Positions 60,776 to 64,000 of a stretch of 64,000 nucleotides of DNA are shown one piece after another. The DNA comes from Aphrophora alni. Taxonomy: Eukaryota; Arthropoda; Insecta; Hemiptera; Aphrophoridae. Location: the NCBI GenBank assembly GCA_963513935.1, contig OY740777.1:19749271-19813270 (forward strand), written 5' to 3'. Each line of letters starts with the position of its first letter. The first letter of the stretch is position 1. The notes beneath the pieces were generated by a model, which worked only from the letters and a program-made list of their open reading frames with translations, ran no database searches and was not told the DNA's origin. The position numbers and the translations under genes are program-made.

Positions 60776-61429
60776 TGCCTAATTTGGTTCTCTTGTTCTT
60801 GTGTTAAAATATTATTTTCCAAGCATAAATTTTCGTGTTCAATGTTGACATTTACTTGACATAATTTCAAAATTTTATTTTCTTTTAATTTTATTTTAGG
60901 CTTCCCTTCTTCACCTTTTTTGTAATTTAGTCCTGTTTTCATTTTAACTTTCACCATTTTCTTTCTTCTGTCCATTCGTCTTTCCAGGTTTTCGTCACGT
61001 CCATTTTGTTTAACTTTTCCCCATATTTCCGCAATTTTTACTATTTCCTTAACTCCTGTACTTTCTTCTTTAACAATTTTATTTTTTACCTTATTATTTA
61101 TTACTTTTAAGTTGATTGCTGTTTGCAGCATATTTATTTTATTTTCGCTGATTTCACCATTTTTGGCTCCTCTTGCTCTCCTAATCCCCCGTGCTATCTT
61201 GTCTCTATACTCCTTTTCTCCTCCGGTTTTGGTCACATTCGGTCTGGTCAAATCCTTTGCATTTATTTTTACTTCTACATGCTTTTTTGTAGATAACTTT
61301 ATTGCCCCTTTTCCTCGCAATACAGAGTTTGAGCCTCCCATTTCAGCGTCGCTCCGATTGTCCATTAAACATGTCCTTTCTTTGCTGAGATTTTCTTCGC
61401 TGTTTCCTTTTGTACTCAATCCTTTTAAT
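60760..61429 (-). pseudogene. Pol linker between protease and the deleted reverse transcriptase
   Basis: Lys/Glu/Asn-rich stretch in the same frame as the protease, separated from it only by a TAA at 61432-61434. It ends LTQEQENQIRQLIRK, which resembles the segment that normally precedes reverse transcriptase in Ty3/Gypsy Pol, and then runs into a stop at 60760 created at the deletion junction. No polymerase motif (such as the YxDD box) is present. The deletion junction lies within about 60760-60775. Confidence 0.75.
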
Positions 61430-61431
61430 TT

Positions 61432-62118
61432 TTATTTTGCTACGTTATCCTCGTCTTTCCTATTTTCCTTCGTCTCGCTACAAAAATCTTCTACAATAAA
61501 ATGGTCGTCGACTTGAAGTTGTATGAATTTTCTATCCATATTAATTCTTGCTTTATATTGACACAAAAAGTTACACCCTATTATTAATTTTGACTTTAAG
61601 TTTGGTACTACCAGAAATATTCCTTCTATGCATTTTTGCTTTAATTGTATGGGGAGCACAGCCTGTTTTGTAACCCTCTGCTGTCTTTGGTTTTTTAATG
61701 CTGTCACCACCTCTACACCATTTACTGGTAATACCAACACTTCTTTATTGTCAACATTTATTTCGTCGAAAAATCTCTCCTGTACAAACGACATTTGCGC
61801 GCCGGTGTCAATTTCTGCTTCTACCATTTTATTAAGAATTCCTGTAGTGATCTTTGGGCATTCAGGTATAGAGTCTTGTAATTCTAAATCTATCTCCCTT
61901 TCTTCCATTAAATCCTTCTTTATTTCGCAATTCATTTTAGTTACTTTAATTTCTGTTTTATTTATTATTATTTCTTTATTTTTAGTTTTTAATTCTTCAT
62001 TTTTGTTTATTATTGCATTTCTATTTTTATCCGCGATCCCAAAATTCCTATCATTTTTCGTTTGCTTAATCATTTTATTTTTTATTTTTCCTATTGGGAT
62101 CTCACTACCTAGTTTTTT
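61432..62118 (-). CDS. Retrotransposon protease (pol N-terminus)
   Basis: Reached by -1 frameshifting at 62112-62118, or from the internal ATG at 62073. After a Lys/Asn-rich spacer comes EAEIDTGAQMSFV, the catalytic DTG(A) motif of a retropepsin. About 75 residues later LIIGCNFLCQY corresponds to the hydrophobic-Gly motif that closes the protease fold. The enzyme would cut the Gag-Pol polyprotein in virus-like particles. The frame ends at a TAA (61432-61434), after which the same frame stays open, so the stop is probably a point mutation. Closest family: Ty3/Gypsy proteases. Confidence 0.8.
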   Translation of the reverse strand, partial: KKLGSEIPIGKIKNKMIKQTKNDRNFGIADKNRNAIINKNEELKTKNKEIIINKTEIKVTKMNCEIKKDLMEEREIDLELQDSIPECPKITTGILNKMVEAEIDTGAQMSFVQERFFDEINVDNKEVLVLPVNGVEVVTALKNQRQQRVTKQAVLPIQLKQKCIEGIFLVVPNLKSKLIIGCNFLCQYKARINMDRKFIQLQVDDHFIVEDFCSETKENRKDEDNVAK

Positions 62119-63359
62119 GGAAATTTAGGAAGTTGATTAGATGGACCCGGTTTTTGGAAATCAAGTTTTGGTTTAAGGTTAGGACGTGCTACGTTATGTT
62201 GCACGTTAGGACGTGAGGATGGGTAATTTGCAGGTCTCTCCCGATATTGATTTTGTTGATCAACTTGCCTGTATCGTGTAAATCGCTCTTCCTGTCTTCC
62301 CGCGTACATTGTTTCCCCTCTCGTTCCCTCTATACTTTCCAAAGTTCTTAGGAACGTTATCGCCTCTTCAAAACTTTCACTTGATTTCCCTAGGCTTGCC
62401 AATTGTACCTTCGGATCGAAATGTCTCATTAATTTGAAGATTAAAAATGATTCTGGGATTTCAGGAATTAAGAATTATGCCTTATTTATCTGTTTGCAGA
62501 AATAGTCCACTTTTGTTAAAGCCCCTTTATTAGAAAATCTTCCGTTTTCTATTTGATTCCTTATTATCTGTTGGGTTTGGTAACACCAATAATTGTCTAA
62601 AAATTTTTCTTTAAATCCTTCATACCTTTCCGTTCCTCTTTTTACCACTCTCCACCATTCCATCGCTGCACCTTTTAATAATCTTTCTATTATTCTTAAT
62701 TTTTCGGCTCCATCCATTAGCGTACTAATCTCATCAAAATGTTTTTCTACTTCCTTAATAAATCTCATTGGAATTTCCCTAGCATTACCCCAGAATTCCA
62801 ATTGTCTATTTTCTCCCTGTGCCTTATCTATATAAATTACCCTTGCTTCTTTGTCTCCACTTTCTCTATTTCTAGCTACTACTTTTAATTTCGTTTCTAA
62901 AACTTTTACTGAACTTTCTATTTTACTTCCAACTTCTCTTCTTACGCTATTTATTTCTAATGTCCTATTTGACACTTCTTCATCTATTTTTCCTCTTAAC
63001 TCGTCTAAGTCCCTGGCATTTTCATTCATCTGTTTTTCGCATTCTATTATTCTTAATGTGTTTTCTCCTATGCTCCTTTCTATGGTAGTAGTAATGTTTA
63101 CTACTAAATTTTCTAATTCTTCTTTTCTTTCCTTCCTTTCTTCTATTCTTTCTTTCTTTCTCTTCTCTTCTTCTTCCAGTTTTTCTTTCTGCCTCTTCTC
63201 TTCTTCTGCAAGTTTCTCTTTCTGTCTTTCTTCTTTGTCTAGCGCTACTCTATTTTCCATACTTTTCATGTAATTAAATATTTGTTCCATTTTCTTGTCT
63301 ATTCCTGAGGCTTCCTGTTTTGGTTCTTCTTGAGCTTTAGGATCTCTAGTTGGCGGCAT
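62109..63359 (-). pseudogene. gag, interrupted by one in-frame stop
   Basis: Starts at the ATG at 63359 (MPPTRD) 201 bases after the primer site and would be 415 residues plus one stop. Residues 40-90 form a highly charged Glu/Lys/Arg coiled coil. A capsid-like core follows with AMEWWRVV and YEGFKEKFLDNYW, matching the W...F pattern of retrotransposon Gag. A TAA at 62475-62477 splits the frame, but the downstream part continues in frame to the TAG at 62109-62111. The C-terminus is Arg/Gln/Pro-rich and lacks a CCHC zinc knuckle. Assembly of particles and RNA packaging are the expected roles. With the stop it is probably non-functional. Confidence 0.8.
62112..62118 (-). promoter_or_regulatory. 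-1 ribosomal frameshift site A-AAA-AAC
   Basis: The heptamer AAAAAAC lies in the exact 0-frame phase (A AAA AAC) needed for simultaneous slippage and is directly followed by the gag stop TAG. Slipping one base back joins gag to the protease frame without an intervening stop. The A AAA AAC heptamer is a known efficient slippery sequence in retroviruses. I have not established a downstream stimulatory structure, and the next bases are AT-rich. Confidence 0.75.
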
Positions 63360-63560
63360 TTTTATTTAATTTTTCTTTACGCGACTAATTTGTTTATTAT
63401 TAATTTTTATGATTATTAACTTGTTTATAACCACCTTTATTGAACTCACAACTTAGAACTTACACACATATATTTATGGAACAAAATTTGGAACTCTCGT
63501 TCGTATGGATCACTAAAAAACAAGAATTTCCTTTTTTAAAAAAATATTCTAGTTTTTCGT

Positions 63561-63578
63561 GCCCCACGTTGGGCGCCA
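63561..63578 (-). promoter_or_regulatory. Primer-binding site, tRNA-Lys(CUU)
   Basis: The plus strand GCCCCACGTTGGGCGCCA equals the 3' end (with CCA) of tRNA-Lys(CUU) over 18 bases, from my knowledge of that tRNA. On the element's strand it starts TGGCGCCC two bases after the 5' LTR end, the standard location for priming minus-strand DNA synthesis. Confidence 0.9.
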
Positions 63579-63580
63579 CT

Positions 63581-64000
63581 TGCAACGATACACCTTGCAA
63601 GATTAACGTAGACTCTCAATTTAACGCGTATCGTTCGGGAATTTACTCAAATTTTGCTTCCGGCTTTTTCCCCGCTTGCGACAACGTATCGTATGCAAGA
63701 CAATTTTACTTTTATCGTAAATTGTCAAGAAATAAGTCTTTTCGACTTTATTTCGTTTTATTTATTAATGAATTTATTGATTGCTCAGTCGATTTTACCT
63801 TTTTTTAAACTTGTGTATACGACTCTTCCTAGAGGTCGTGCCGTGTGGGAGAGTTTGGTTTCCAAATTTTATTCCATTTAGAAAAATGTACAAATAATTA
63901 ATTTTTGTAAATTTCTCTTTAGAGCACACACTTTATTTCACAGATATATATTTAAAATGGCATACAACTATAGGAATCTCTACAATAATGAAAAGCAATT
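63581..64000 (-). repeat. 5' LTR, truncated by the window edge
   Basis: First 420 bases (as seen from the primer site) of the 5' LTR. It matches 57235-57654 with a single difference. The U3 part and the outer target-site duplication are beyond 64000. Confidence 0.9.

Larger units (their letters stand above)
57235..64000 (-). mobile_element. Young Ty3/Gypsy LTR retrotransposon, internally deleted
   Basis: In transcription order (right to left): 5' LTR (cut by the window end), tRNA-Lys primer site, gag, -1 frameshift site, aspartic protease, a Lys-rich linker, then directly the C-terminal part of integrase with a GPY/F-type module, a long non-coding stretch and the 3' LTR. Comparable LTR sequence (420 bp) differs at one base (57583 versus 63929), so insertion was recent. 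Reverse transcriptase, RNase H and most of integrase are absent and no env is seen, so the element depends on an autonomous relative. The distance between LTR ends is 6346 bp. Confidence 0.9.

Noticed and set aside
61112..63273. Plus-strand frames of 80-166 residues opposite gag and pol
   Set aside because: Antisense shadows of the gag and pol reading frames, with Ser/Phe/Leu-rich composition expected from complementing Lys/Glu-rich codons.
63654..63881. 75-residue plus-strand frame, also at 57308-57535
   Set aside because: It is antisense to the retrotransposon and duplicated only because it lies in both LTRs. No domain.

Overview
The window is AT-rich, repeat-laden eukaryotic DNA. It has no bacterial operon structure, and I could not recognise a single host gene or convincing host exon in 64 kb. 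The mobile-element types (a Ty3/Gypsy retrotransposon primed by tRNA-Lys, a jockey/I-like non-LTR fragment, mariner-like inverted-repeat elements, Penelope-like short elements) suggest an arthropod, probably an insect. That assignment is an inference and is weak. Nearly all short open frames scattered through the window look like chance frames in AT-rich DNA, or frames forced open by tandem repeats.

Layout. 1-19.9 kb: gene-free DNA with short foldback elements near 3.2, 12.6-13.0 and 13.1-13.4 kb, a related single arm at 7.0-7.2 kb, 180-bp and 20-bp tandem repeats, a tRNA-like SINE candidate at 11.9 kb and a mariner-like element at 14.7-15.5 kb. 19.98-23.95 kb: a 24-unit satellite of about 166 bp. 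24.5-26.3 kb: another foldback element and a tandem repeat of about 330 bp carrying hammerhead-like cores. 27.8-45.3 kb: three LTR-like blocks starting TGTTAGGA, 102-bp and 111-bp arrays, a DNA transposon remnant with a decayed reading frame (32.87-33.58 kb), an almost perfect 605-bp tandem duplication (34.36-35.57 kb), an old tRNA-Lys-primed LTR (36.64 kb and rightwards) and an unusual run of three perfect hairpins (43.49-43.62 kb). 49.8-50.0 kb: the 3' end of a non-LTR retrotransposon.

52.69-56.73 kb: a CpG-rich pentanucleotide satellite (GACGA) of 3.2 kb with 365-400 bp higher-order structure, into which ten 81-bp units are embedded. It is open in all six frames, and the long Ser/Arg/Leu/Val and Asp/Glu/Thr/Arg translations are artefacts of the repeat.

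57.2-64.0 kb: the one nearly complete mobile element, a Ty3/Gypsy-type LTR retrotransposon on the minus strand. Its LTRs differ at 1 of 420 comparable bases, so it inserted recently. It has a tRNA-Lys primer site, a gag frame, an A-AAA-AAC slippery heptamer abutting the gag stop codon, an aspartic protease in the -1 frame and the C-terminal part of integrase. Reverse transcriptase, RNase H and the N-terminal and core parts of integrase are missing through one internal deletion, and gag and pol each carry an in-frame stop. The element must have been mobilised in trans.

The most interesting pattern is a set of short elements with inverted arms, flanked by direct repeats of 7-17 bp, that contain hammerhead-ribozyme-like cores (CTGANGA, a small stem, GAAA). 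The copy at 12.84-12.89 kb can form all three helices.
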